Assembly (NCBI GenBank): GCA_019637175.1
Contig: JAHBWD010000032.1
Coordinates: 26,743-90,742, forward strand
Reading direction: 5' to 3'
DNA from: Labilithrix sp.
GTDB lineage: Bacteria > Myxococcota_A > Polyangia > Polyangiales > Polyangiaceae
DNA length: 64,000 bases
The stretch's first letter is position 1; each line of letters opens with the position of its first letter. The notes under the pieces were generated by a model. It made no database searches, was not told the origin of the DNA, and saw only the letters and a list, made by a program, of their open reading frames with translations. Made by a program: the position numbers and the translations under genes. Positions 50,781-60,689 of this stretch are shown here, one piece after another.

Positions 50781-51584
50781 GTGCTCCTCGGCGTCGTCCT
50801 CCTCGCCCTCACGCTCTCGCTCTGGCCTCCCGCTCCCGCTCCCGCACTCGCTCCCGCTCCCGCACTCGCTCCCGCTCCCGCACTCGCTCCCGCTCCCGCT
50901 CCCGCGCGCGTCGAAGACGTCCTCGTCCCCGGCGATCTCTCGGCCTTGGCGATCCGCGCGACCACGCCGTCCGTCGCACGGATGCTCTTCATCCCCGGGA
51001 TGTGCGTTCACCCGAGCGGCTACATTCAGGCCTTCCAGCACACCGCCGCCGCGCGCGGCGATCTCGTCGCGGTACAAGGCGACGTCTCCTGCGGCGGCGA
51101 CGGCTTCGCGCGCAAGTGGTCGTCCGATCTCGTCGCCATGGATCGCCGCATCGACGCCGCGTTCCGGGCCGCGGGCCTCGGCGCGCCGCGCGACGTCATC
51201 ATCATCGGCTACTCGCAAGGTGCCGAGCGCGCCGAGCGCCTCGTCGCCCGCTGGCCCGCGAAGTATTCGCGCGCCGTCCTCATCGCGAGCCCCGTCGTTC
51301 CTTCGTCGGTGACCCTCGGGGAGGCGCGCGCCGTCGCCCTCGTCGCGGGGACCCTCGACCAGGCCCACGGACCGATGCGCAGGGCGGCCTCGTCGCTCAG
51401 GGCGTCGGGTATCCTAGCGGCATTCTTCGATCTTCCGGGCGCCCGCCACGGGCAGATGGGCGCCTGGCCGGAGGAGTCGATGTCTCGAGCGCTCGATTTC
51501 GTCGAGGGACGCGCTTCGCCGTCCCCGACCGGGGAAGAAAGCTCGTCACACGTCCCACCCCCTGCGCGATGGATCGCTCGATGA
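50781..51584 (+). CDS. Secreted alpha/beta hydrolase with Ala-Pro linker
   Basis: 267 aa from GTG 50781. A hydrophobic signal or anchor (about 1-15) is followed by an Ala-Pro-Leu repeat linker (about 17-40) and an alpha/beta hydrolase domain: IPGMCVHPSGY, nucleophile GYSQGAERAE with Ser at about 146, VAGTLD with the acid, and GARHGQMG with the histidine. The substrate is unknown. The start is not certain; no good ribosome site. It is divergent from gap by 141 bp and its stop overlaps the ATG of the sigma-like gene (ATGA at 51581). Confidence 0.78.
   Translation: MLLGVVLLALTLSLWPPAPAPALAPAPALAPAPALAPAPAPARVEDVLVPGDLSALAIRATTPSVARMLFIPGMCVHPSGYIQAFQHTAAARGDLVAVQGDVSCGGDGFARKWSSDLVAMDRRIDAAFRAAGLGAPRDVIIIGYSQGAERAERLVARWPAKYSRAVLIASPVVPSSVTLGEARAVALVAGTLDQAHGPMRRAASSLRASGILAAFFDLPGARHGQMGAWPEESMSRALDFVEGRASPSPTGEESSSHVPPPARWIAR
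50831..50896. repeat. 18-bp tandem repeat coding Ala-Pro linker
   Basis: The 18-bp unit CGCTCCCGCTCCCGCACT occurs three times exactly from 50831 to 50884, with a partial fourth copy. It codes the Ala-Pro-Ala-Leu linker of the hydrolase and is prone to length change. Confidence 0.85.
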
Positions 51585-52462
51585 CGCAAGCGGCGGCTCC
51601 CTTCGATCCCTCCCTTCGGCAGAGCGTCGCCGCGATGGTCCGCCGGCGCGTGCCCGCGAGCGACGCCGACGACGTCGCGCAGACCGTGCTGTGCGACGCG
51701 CTCGCCGCCGAGCGCGTCCCGCACGATCCCGTCGAGCTCCGCCGCTTCGTCTCGGTCATCGCGCGACACAAGATCGCCGACTTTCATCGACGCGCGCGCG
51801 TGCGCGGCGGCGCGATCGATCCGGCCGAAGCGCTCGCGCGGGCTGCGGCGTCGCCCGCGCCGATCGAGGCGCGCGCGCTGCTCCGTCGCGTGATCGACTC
51901 GCTCGCGCGATCGGATCGCGATCGGCAGACGCTCGAGTGGCTCGTCCGCGAGCACGACGGCGAGCAGCTCTCGTCGATCGCGGAGGAGGTCGGATTGCCC
52001 GCGCCCTCGGTTCGACAGCGCGTCTCACGCCTCCGGCGCGCGCTCCGCGCGCAGTGGGCGCACGCGCTCGCGATCCTCTTCGCGGTCGGCGCTTGCGCCG
52101 CGATCGGCGACCGCGCGCGTCATGCGTCGCGCGACGCCGACGCGATCACCGCCGATCCGGCGGTCGATCCCGGCGCGCGCGTACTCGCCCTCGCGCAGGG
52201 CCTCTGGCGCGTCGACGGCGACGCGCGCGCCGTCGACGTGCGCGTCCGCGGCCGCCGCGTCGACGTGTCGATCGCGGGCGTCGTCAAGACGCGCACGATC
52301 GCGCACGCGTCCGCGCTGGCCGACGGCTCGTACGCGGTCGATCTGCGGGACGAGGGCGGCGCCGTTCAACGAGCGACCGTCGTGGTGGCCGGCGATCGAA
52401 TGACCGTGACCACGCAGGACGGCCGGCTTTCGGGAACGGCGCGCCTCTACCGCGTGCGATGA
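51581..52462 (+). CDS. ECF-like sigma factor fused to a membrane segment and extracytoplasmic tail
   Basis: 293 aa from ATG 51581 (ATGA overlap with the hydrolase stop; ATG 51569 is an alternative). Region 2: DADDVAQTVLCDALA (about 27-41). Region 4: LSSIAEEVGLPAPSVRQRVSRLRRAL (about 127-152). A hydrophobic helix (about 155-175, AHALAILFAVGACAAIG) and a beta-rich domain of about 120 residues follow. Sigma-like proteins with a membrane anchor are unusual; it might keep itself inactive at the membrane, or work with the overlapping hydrolase. Function is inferred. Confidence 0.78.
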   Translation: MTQAAAPFDPSLRQSVAAMVRRRVPASDADDVAQTVLCDALAAERVPHDPVELRRFVSVIARHKIADFHRRARVRGGAIDPAEALARAAASPAPIEARALLRRVIDSLARSDRDRQTLEWLVREHDGEQLSSIAEEVGLPAPSVRQRVSRLRRALRAQWAHALAILFAVGACAAIGDRARHASRDADAITADPAVDPGARVLALAQGLWRVDGDARAVDVRVRGRRVDVSIAGVVKTRTIAHASALADGSYAVDLRDEGGAVQRATVVVAGDRMTVTTQDGRLSGTARLYRVR

Positions 52463-52466
52463 CGCG

Positions 52467-53096
52467 TCACTTCTTCGAGTCGATGCAGCTCGTCAGCTCT
52501 GCCGTCGGCGTCCACGCGCACTTGCCGTTGCTCTGACGCTCGCACTTCGCGGTCGCATAGCACGCGAAGTGCTCGGCCCAGATGCACGCCGACGCGACGT
52601 CCTGATCCGAGCAGATCTCGCCGCTGCAGCCGGTCTTCTTGCAGTCGGTCGGCGCGCACGCCCTCTCGGTGCACGCGATCGCTCCGCCGGGCTGACACGT
52701 GCAGTCGTTGCAGCCGTCGGGCGCGGTGAACGACTCGCCGGCCGCGTACGTCTTGCCGTCGAGCGTGCACGCGCCGGGCGCGCATGCCATGAGGGTGCAG
52801 GCGATGCCCTCCGCGGTGCAATGGCAGGTGTTGCAGCCGTCGAGCGACGGGAACGAGTCGCCGACCTTGTAGCCGGTGCCCGAAGGGGTCACCGTCTCCT
52901 TGCCGGTGGCAGGATCGTAGCTGACGGCGTCGTCCCACGAGCAGGTCGTGCCGTCGCCGGTCGCGCCGCCGTCGGACTTTTTCTTGAGCGCTTGATCGGA
53001 CGAGCCGACCGTGACGTCACCACCGCTGCAAGCCGTGATGGAGAGCGCCGTCGCTGCGGCGACGGAGGCGAAGAAGAAGATGGCGGTGCGGGTCAT
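52467..53096 (-). CDS. Lipoprotein with two VWC-like repeats and an eight-cysteine cluster
   Basis: 209 aa. Lipoprotein signal with Cys23 (SITAC). Two Cys repeats: YKVGDSFPSLDGCNTCHCT...CTLMAC and YAAGESFTAPDGCNDCTCQ...CTERAC, of the VWC/pacifastin type. The last 60 residues (CKKTGCSGEICSD...CIWAEHFACY...CERQSNGKCAW) match the eight-cysteine-cluster domain of myxobacterial surface proteins. Extracellular interaction protein; no enzyme motif. It converges on the sigma-like gene, with stops 5 bp apart. Confidence 0.85.
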   Translation of the reverse strand: MTRTAIFFFASVAAATALSITACSGGDVTVGSSDQALKKKSDGGATGDGTTCSWDDAVSYDPATGKETVTPSGTGYKVGDSFPSLDGCNTCHCTAEGIACTLMACAPGACTLDGKTYAAGESFTAPDGCNDCTCQPGGAIACTERACAPTDCKKTGCSGEICSDQDVASACIWAEHFACYATAKCERQSNGKCAWTPTAELTSCIDSKK

Positions 53097-53164
53097 GGGA
53101 AGCTCCTTGAGGTCATCGCGCCTCTCGGCTGCGCTGATGTCCGTGGGTGGCCGCGGAGCTGGGC

Positions 53165-53188
53165 GTCCGTGAGAAAATCGTCACGGAC
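53165..53188 (-). terminator. Hairpin at the end of the TPR-like gene
   Basis: GTCCGTGA (53165-53172), loop of 8 nt, TCACGGAC (53181-53188). The stem includes the stop codon of the minus-strand gene. There is no T tract, so termination is only likely. Confidence 0.5.
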
Positions 53189-54011
53189 CGTCGAGCTTGG
53201 CGCACGAGCGTCGGATCGCAGGCGCGAGCGACGATCGCGGGCTGCGGGCGACGAACGCGGTCGCAGCGGCGCGGGCTTCGTCGACGCGTCCTTGCGCGCA
53301 GAGGGCGTGGACGCGGGCGGCGGATCGCTCCTCGGAGAGGGCGCCGCGGGGGAAGCGTTGGGCGTGCTCGTCGAGGCGGGTCATGGCTGTGTGGCTGTCG
53401 CCCGCGGAGAGGGCGAGGTGGGCGGAGCGGAGGAGGGCGGACTCTTCGGAGAGGGTGTCTGCGGTGATGGGAGTGGGAGCGGGAGCGGGAGCGGGAGCGG
53501 GAGCGGGAGCGGGAGCGGGAGCGGGCGCGGGAGCGGGGGATCGCGCGGAAGCGCGGGCGGGAACGAGGACGAGAGCGGGAGCGGGGGCGGCGCTCTCGGT
53601 CGCGGTGGGGAGGGGGGGCGCGCTCGCTGCGGGGATGGAGGTGGCGGTAGGGCGCGGGGTCGTGTGGGCGAGGGGCGCGAAGGCGGGGGCTTCGGGCGGC
53701 GCCTCGCGCGTCGAGAGCGTCGCCGTCGTGGCCGCGCCGCCGGTGATCGCGACCGCGAGGAGCACCTTCGCGCCGAGCGACATGCCGCCGACCTTCGCCG
53801 CGGCGGCCGCGGAGGCGCCTGTGGCTGCGGTGCTCCCGCCGGCGGCGGTGCCGGCGCTCTTTGCGCCGAGGGCCGCGGCGGTTCCGGCAGCGGCGGCGGC
53901 GGCGAGGCGCGCCGCGAGCTTCGCGTGGACGCGCGCCTCGTCGGCGGACGACGGATCGTCGCCGTCGCGGACGGTGTCGAGCAGCGCGCGCGCGTCGGGC
54001 CCGAGCGTCAT
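53181..54011 (-). CDS. Membrane protein with AP linker and TPR-like tail, likely sigma partner
   Basis: 276 aa from ATG 54011, chosen because GGAGG lies 5 nt upstream and the ATG overlaps the sigma stop (ATGA). A short cytoplasmic N-terminus is followed by Ala-rich sequence, one hydrophobic segment (about 80-95), a Pro/Ala/Ser linker with an Ala-Pro run coded by 6-bp repeats, and a helical, TPR-like C-terminus (about 185-276; SAHLALSAGDSHTAMTRLDEHAQRFP). This gene follows an ECF sigma gene and is the likely membrane-bound regulator of it. Confidence 0.75.
   Translation of the reverse strand: MTLGPDARALLDTVRDGDDPSSADEARVHAKLAARLAAAAAAGTAAALGAKSAGTAAGGSTAATGASAAAAAKVGGMSLGAKVLLAVAITGGAATTATLSTREAPPEAPAFAPLAHTTPRPTATSIPAASAPPLPTATESAAPAPALVLVPARASARSPAPAPAPAPAPAPAPAPAPAPTPITADTLSEESALLRSAHLALSAGDSHTAMTRLDEHAQRFPRGALSEERSAARVHALCAQGRVDEARAAATAFVARSPRSSLAPAIRRSCAKLDGP
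53475..53522. repeat. Hexanucleotide repeat (GGGAGC) x 8
   Basis: Eight exact copies of GGGAGC, then imperfect copies to about 53540. On the minus strand it codes the Ala-Pro run of the TPR-like protein. It is a typical slippage site. Confidence 0.9.
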
Positions 54012-54625
54012 CGGAGCCTCCATGTGTCGCGCGCGCGATGGCGCGCGAGCGACTGCTCGAACTCCTGCCGCGCGATGCGGAGCCGCGCGTACGCCGTGTT
54101 CACGTTGATGGCCAAGGCCTCGGCGATCTCGGGCATCGACATCTGCTCGAGCTCGGCCATGACGAACACCTCGCGGCGCTCGTCATCCATCTCGTCGAGC
54201 ATCGCGTGGAGCAATCGCACCGCCTCGGCCTTCTCGGCGGACTCCTGAGGCCCGCCGCTCGTCGTCCCCAGTGAATCGGGGTCGACCGGCGGGCCAGGAT
54301 TCTTTCGCCGCACCGCCCGGCGATGATCGCGGACGACGCGGACGGCGATCCCGAAGAGCCACGTCTTCAGCGACGATCGACCTTCGAAGTCGCCGAGCCG
54401 CCGGTGGACCACCACGAAGACCTCCTGCACGACGTCGTCGAGCGCAGCATCGAAGACGCCGAGCCGCTTCGCGCTGCGCCACACGAACCCGAAGTGCGCC
54501 CGATAGACTGCCTCGAAGTCGTGGGCTGCGGCCGGCTCGACGATGGAGCTCCGATCGACGCCGGCGAGCGGCTCTAGCACCGTCGACGGTCCCACGAGGA
54601 TCGGGTGGTGAGTGGAAGCGCTCAC
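54008..54625 (-). CDS. ECF-type RNA polymerase sigma factor
   Basis: 205 aa. Region 2: FEAVYRAHFGFVWRSAKRLGV...LDDVVQEVFVVVHRRL (about 37-78), region 4: ERREVFVMAELEQMSMPEIAEALAINVNTAYARLRIARQEF (about 149-189). It directs RNA polymerase to stress or envelope promoters. Its stop overlaps the ATG of the TPR-like gene (ATGA), and its start is 9 bp after the barrel-like gene's stop, so all three form one operon. Confidence 0.93.
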   Translation of the reverse strand: MSASTHHPILVGPSTVLEPLAGVDRSSIVEPAAAHDFEAVYRAHFGFVWRSAKRLGVFDAALDDVVQEVFVVVHRRLGDFEGRSSLKTWLFGIAVRVVRDHRRAVRRKNPGPPVDPDSLGTTSGGPQESAEKAEAVRLLHAMLDEMDDERREVFVMAELEQMSMPEIAEALAINVNTAYARLRIARQEFEQSLARHRARDTWRLR

Positions 54626-54634
54626 GGGGTTCCG

Positions 54635-55612
54635 TCACAAAAAGAGAAGCTCGGCGCCGATCGTGCCGCGGGCGCCCATCGCCGACGGCCTGTGCACCGT
54701 GCCCTCGTTCTCCACGACGAAGCGCGGCCGCGCGAGGGGCACCACGGCGTCGGCTTGCGCGCGGAGGGCGAGCCACGGCGCGACCGGGACGCGCAGCAGC
54801 GCGCCGCCGGTGCCCGCCGCCCAGCGCGCGCTCTCGTCGAAATTCCGCGCCGCTCCGAAGCCTCGCGCGCCGACGAGGTGGACGTCGACGCCGAGGCACG
54901 GCGACAGCTCGACGGGTCCGCGCGCCAGCGCCCAGCAGCCCCGCGCGCCGAGCACGACCAGCGTGAGCGCTGCGCCCGCCGCCGAGCCGCCGGCCGTCTC
55001 CGACTGCGCCACGAAGTACGAGCCGCTCACCTCGAGGCGCGCGGGCCCCGGCGTCCACGCGAGCGCGGCGGCGCCCCCTGCGGCGACCGCGGGCAGCGTC
55101 GTTCCGTCGGTCGCGAGGGAGGCGCCGAGGCCCAGCGCGTGATCGTAGGGCCCCTTGGGTCGCTCGTCTTTCGGCGCTTCGGCCGCGCGCTCGCGCGCGG
55201 GCGCTTCGACCGCCGCAGGCGCGGGGGCGGCGCGCGCGGCGGTCGTCGCCGGCTCCGTCGCCGGCTCCTCCACGCCTGCGCCCGGCATCAGCGCCAGCGC
55301 CAAGATCACCGCCGTCGCCTCCGCCAGCGCTTCACAGGACGCCGCCTCGAGCTGCCGCTCCGCGGAAGCGACGCCCGCGCGGCGCGTCCGCAGCGTCACC
55401 CGCCATCGCTCGCCTCGCTCCACGCGCGCGTCGGCTTCGAGCGTCTCCGAGGCGGCCTCGCCCTTGGCGCTCTTCAACGCCGCGGCGCGGACGTCGTCTG
55501 CCGACGGACATTCCTTCGGCGCGTCCCAGGCGAGGCGCAGGTCGTCCGCGCTCGCGCGGCTCGAGGCCAGCCCGAGGACGCAGACGACGGCGGACGTCAC
55601 GACGAGCCTCAC
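54635..55612 (-). CDS. Putative outer-membrane barrel-like protein upstream of sigma gene
   Basis: 325 aa. Signal peptide (about 1-22, SRASADD), a soluble N-terminal domain (about 25-110) with CPSADDVR and a conserved Cys pair, a Pro/Ala/Glu linker, then about 165 residues of alternating polar and hydrophobic strands (VSGSYFVAQSE..., ending GTIGAELLFL), consistent with a small beta-barrel. No enzyme motif. It is the first gene of the operon that includes the ECF sigma factor, which may control or sense it. Confidence 0.72.
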   Translation of the reverse strand: MRLVVTSAVVCVLGLASSRASADDLRLAWDAPKECPSADDVRAAALKSAKGEAASETLEADARVERGERWRVTLRTRRAGVASAERQLEAASCEALAEATAVILALALMPGAGVEEPATEPATTAARAAPAPAAVEAPARERAAEAPKDERPKGPYDHALGLGASLATDGTTLPAVAAGGAAALAWTPGPARLEVSGSYFVAQSETAGGSAAGAALTLVVLGARGCWALARGPVELSPCLGVDVHLVGARGFGAARNFDESARWAAGTGGALLRVPVAPWLALRAQADAVVPLARPRFVVENEGTVHRPSAMGARGTIGAELLFL

Positions 55613-55740
55613 GGCACGCCTTGCTACAAGTCGCGTGCCCGCATCAAGTCAATGAAATTACGAAAGGTTACGCGGTATCGCGTGTGCCGCATGGCACAAT
55701 CCCGTGCGCGGCGCGCCAGGTGTCACACATGGGCACAGAG

Positions 55741-56361
55741 TCACGCGCGGCCGCGGCTCGAGCCCGTCGTGATGCCGCCCGCGATGAGGTGGGCGAGGCG
55801 CAGCGGCTCCGGAATGTTGCCGTGGAGCGTCGTGTCGTGGACGACGCGCCGCGCGGCCTCGAGGCTGAGCCCCGCGCGCTGGATCCAGAGCTTCGGCGTC
55901 TGCGTGACTCCGGTGGCGCGGCGCGCGGCGCGCCGCGAGGGCGTCAGGAGCTCCATCGCGCCGGCCTTCTCGATGAGGCTCCACTTGCGCCTCGCGCCGG
56001 CGACGCGCGGCCGCGCGTTCGGCGCGTCGCTGAAGAGCGCGCGTCGCACGGCGGCCATGTCGGGCGGCCGTCGCGTCAGGATCAGCACCGGGATCCGGAG
56101 CGCCGTGCTGAGCGCGTGCACGTCGACGACGTTGAAGCCCCCGACCGCGATCCCCTGGAGCATGACCGCCTGGAGGTGCTCGCCGAACTGGCTCTTCCGC
56201 ACGAGATCGATCATCGCGCGCGTCGCGTTCGCGCCGTCGCGCCGAATGCGCCCGCTCACGACGCCGTCGACGCGCGTCCCGGAGCACACGACGCCGACGA
56301 GGAGCACGTCGCCGCGGTGGTCCCGCGGAAACGGCCCATCGTCGAACCCGATGACGTTCAA
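55741..56361 (-). CDS. DUF99-family protein (endonuclease dU-like)
   Basis: 206 aa. Family pattern: MNVIGFDDGPFPRDHRGDVLLVGVV at the start, DGANATRAMI, GIAVGGFNVVDVHAL and the C-terminal PEPLRLAHLIAGGITTGSSRGRA. DUF99 members are known mainly from archaea and have been called endonuclease dU; the bacterial role is not clear. It follows ftsH by 4 bp on the same strand, so it is very likely co-transcribed with it. Confidence 0.85.
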   Translation of the reverse strand: MNVIGFDDGPFPRDHRGDVLLVGVVCSGTRVDGVVSGRIRRDGANATRAMIDLVRKSQFGEHLQAVMLQGIAVGGFNVVDVHALSTALRIPVLILTRRPPDMAAVRRALFSDAPNARPRVAGARRKWSLIEKAGAMELLTPSRRAARRATGVTQTPKLWIQRAGLSLEAARRVVHDTTLHGNIPEPLRLAHLIAGGITTGSSRGRA

Positions 56362-56365
56362 GCGA

Positions 56366-58306
<1,941 letters not shown>

Positions 58307-58371
58307 GTTGACCTCGGACCTTTTAGGCTACTACGTCAGATGCCCTCCATCGAGGGTCGGATTCGCCAGAG

Positions 58372-59340
58372 TTATGTCGATTTGCCCCACTCGCCCTTCC
58401 TCGCGGCCTGACGGGGCCTCCGGCGTGGCGCTTTGTGCGAGGCTTTTCCCGCCGTTTTCCCGCTTTGCCCCGGCTCTTCGGCCGCGATCGCCACGAGCCC
58501 GCCGGGAAGCCACACGCGGGCGGTCGGGGAACGCGAGCGGGCGAGGTCGGCCAGGGCCTCCTGCGTCGCCCTCGACAAGACCCGGTACGCGTCGCCGCCA
58601 CGCTGGGTCTCGTCTCCCTCGTCGCCCGTGACGGCCGCCAAGGCGAGCTGGTCGGCGAGAGCCGTGAGGTTCTCGACGATGGCGGGCGAGAGCGCCAAGA
58701 GCAGAGGCATGAGCTCGCGCCTGACGCGAGCGCGCAGAAAACGTGGGTCTTCGTTCGAGGGATCGCTCGCGAACGGGATGTCGTGCCTCTCGAGGTGCGC
58801 ACGCACCGCCTCGCGCGACGCGCGGATGAACGGGCGGACGAGCTCGAGCCCTTCGTGCTCCGGCAGCGGAGCTCGGGCGGGCAGCACGGCCAGGCCCCGC
58901 GGCCCTGCGCCGCGGATGAGGCGCATCAGGACGGTCTCGGCGCGATCGTCGGCGTGGTGCGCCGTCGCGATCGTCTTCGCCCCCGCCGCGCGCGCCGCGC
59001 GCGCGAGCGCCGCGTAGCGCGCCGTTCGCGCGCGCGCCTGGAGGTTCGCGCCCGGCTTCACCCGAAGGCGCGTCCGGGCGAAGGGCACGCCGACGCGGTC
59101 GGCCAGGGCCTCGGCGAGGTCGAGCTCGGCGGCCGCTTCGTTCCGGAGGCCGTGATCGACCCCGTGCGCGCGCACGTCGAGCCCGAGCGATCCGGCGAGG
59201 CGCGCGAGGACGTGGAGGAGCGCCATCGAATCCGGTCCGCCGCTCACGGCCACGAGCACCGTCGAGCCGCGCTCGAGCTTCGCCTCTCCGCGCGGCGGCG
59301 TCAGCGCCCGCTTCGCGATCGTCAGCAGGGTGGGCTTCAC
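58372..59340 (-). CDS. tilS: tRNA(Ile)-lysidine synthetase
   Basis: 322 aa from GTG 59340, overlapping the rlmD-like stop by 4 bp (GTGA). PP-loop VAVSGGPDSMALLH (about 30-43), HHADDRAETVLMRLIRGAGPRGL, and a basic tail. It changes the wobble C of tRNA(Ile)CAU to lysidine, an essential step. It is shorter than enzymes with a full C-terminal domain. Followed by ftsH. Confidence 0.93.
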   Translation of the reverse strand: MKPTLLTIAKRALTPPRGEAKLERGSTVLVAVSGGPDSMALLHVLARLAGSLGLDVRAHGVDHGLRNEAAAELDLAEALADRVGVPFARTRLRVKPGANLQARARTARYAALARAARAAGAKTIATAHHADDRAETVLMRLIRGAGPRGLAVLPARAPLPEHEGLELVRPFIRASREAVRAHLERHDIPFASDPSNEDPRFLRARVRRELMPLLLALSPAIVENLTALADQLALAAVTGDEGDETQRGGDAYRVLSRATQEALADLARSRSPTARVWLPGGLVAIAAEEPGQSGKTAGKASHKAPRRRPRQAARKGEWGKST

Positions 59341-60689
59341 CCCCGACCTCGCACGAGCGCGACCACCGTCTCGACGTGGCTCGTCTGGGGGAACATCTCG
59401 ACGGCGTCGATCGACGCGATCGCGTAGCCGGCCTCGGCGAGGATCGCGAGATCCCGACCGAGCGTCGGCGGATCGCAGGAGACGTAGACGACCGCGGGAC
59501 GAGCGGCCGACGCCGCCAGCGTCTGCGCGAAATCGCGCGCGCCCGTTCGCGGGGGATCGAGCACGACGAGCTTCAGCGTCTTGTCGAGGTGCCCCGCGGC
59601 GTACGCCGCCGCGTCGCCCTCGACGATCCGCGCGCGGAGATCGCGCGCCGCCAGGTTCGCGCGCGCCGCGGCGCACGCGTCGCGATCCGACTCGACCGCG
59701 ACGACGCGTCGATCGCGCGCGAGCATCACCGTGAGGTTGCCCGCGCCGGCGTAGAGCTCGAGGACGTTCGCGCCCGGCGGCGAGAGCTCGCGCGCCAGCT
59801 CGGCGACGCGACGCGCGAGACGCGCGTTCTCCTCCTCGTGCGCCTGGGAGAAGCCGCCGGGCCCGAGGCGCAGCGGGAGATCGTCGGCGCCGCGCACCCA
59901 CGGCGTGGGATCGCCGATCGTCGCGGGCACGCGCACGTCTCCGCTGAAGACGCGCGCGCCGGCGATCGTGCTCGTCGCTGGCGCGCGCTCGAGGCGCGCG
60001 AAGACCTCGGGGGGCAGCCCGTCGTCGCTCCAGCGCAGATCGAGGACCGCACGGCGCGGCGTCTCGTCCGGGTGCCCGAGCGAGAGCAGCGCTTCGCCGC
60101 GGCCCTTCGATCCCGCGAGCAGCGCGGGCAACGACGCGCGCGCCGCCTCGATCGCGGGATCGAGCACGACGCAGACGTCGACCGGGACCGGCTCTCGGCT
60201 CCGGCGGCCGAACATCCCTACGACGATCGCGCCGCGCGCGTCGACGTGCACGCGCGCGCGCGCGCGATAGGCGAGCGCTCGCTCCGGCGCGGCGATCGAC
60301 ACGCGAACCTCCGGGGCTCGCGCGGCGAGCCCCTTCGGCAGCGCGCGGAGGATCATCGCCGCGTGCGCGCGCACGCGCGCTTCGCCGGAGAGGTGCATCC
60401 AGTCGCACGCGCCGCATCGATCGAGGAACGCGCACGGCGGCGTCACGCGATCGGGGCTCGCCTCGAGCAGCCTGAGCACGCGGCCGCGCGCCGGACGCTT
60501 CGAGAGATCCGCCTCGACCTCGACGCGCTCTCCGAGCGCCACGCCAGGGACGAACACGGCGCGACGCTCGCCGCCGATCTCCACGATCGCGACGCCGTCG
60601 CCCCCCGGCGCGAGCTCCGCGATCTCCACCGAGAGCGTGTCGCCGGCTCGCGTCGACCCTGCGCCGCGACGCTTCTTCACTGCGTGCAC
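59337..60689 (-). CDS. RlmD/RumA-like rRNA uracil-5-methyltransferase
   Basis: 450 aa. N-terminal TRAM domain (about 18-75), Cys cluster CAFLDRCGACDWMH (about 86-99) for a [4Fe-4S] centre, SAM motif ELYAGAGNLTVM (about 316), DPPRTGA, and the catalytic Cys in YVSCDPPTLGRDL. It should methylate a uridine in 23S rRNA or tRNA; the exact site (RlmD or RlmC type) is not clear. It overlaps tilS by 4 bp and the upstream lipoprotein by 13 bp. Confidence 0.9.
   Translation of the reverse strand: MHAVKKRRGAGSTRAGDTLSVEIAELAPGGDGVAIVEIGGERRAVFVPGVALGERVEVEADLSKRPARGRVLRLLEASPDRVTPPCAFLDRCGACDWMHLSGEARVRAHAAMILRALPKGLAARAPEVRVSIAAPERALAYRARARVHVDARGAIVVGMFGRRSREPVPVDVCVVLDPAIEAARASLPALLAGSKGRGEALLSLGHPDETPRRAVLDLRWSDDGLPPEVFARLERAPATSTIAGARVFSGDVRVPATIGDPTPWVRGADDLPLRLGPGGFSQAHEEENARLARRVAELARELSPPGANVLELYAGAGNLTVMLARDRRVVAVESDRDACAAARANLAARDLRARIVEGDAAAYAAGHLDKTLKLVVLDPPRTGARDFAQTLAASAARPAVVYVSCDPPTLGRDLAILAEAGYAIASIDAVEMFPQTSHVETVVALVRGRG

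Noticed and set aside
50831..50896. Possible CRISPR-like repeats
   Set aside because: The units are joined with no spacers and code an Ala-Pro linker.
49623..51368. Long minus-strand reading extending gap upstream
   Set aside because: The extra residues are antisense to the hydrolase; GAPDH begins at ATG 50639.
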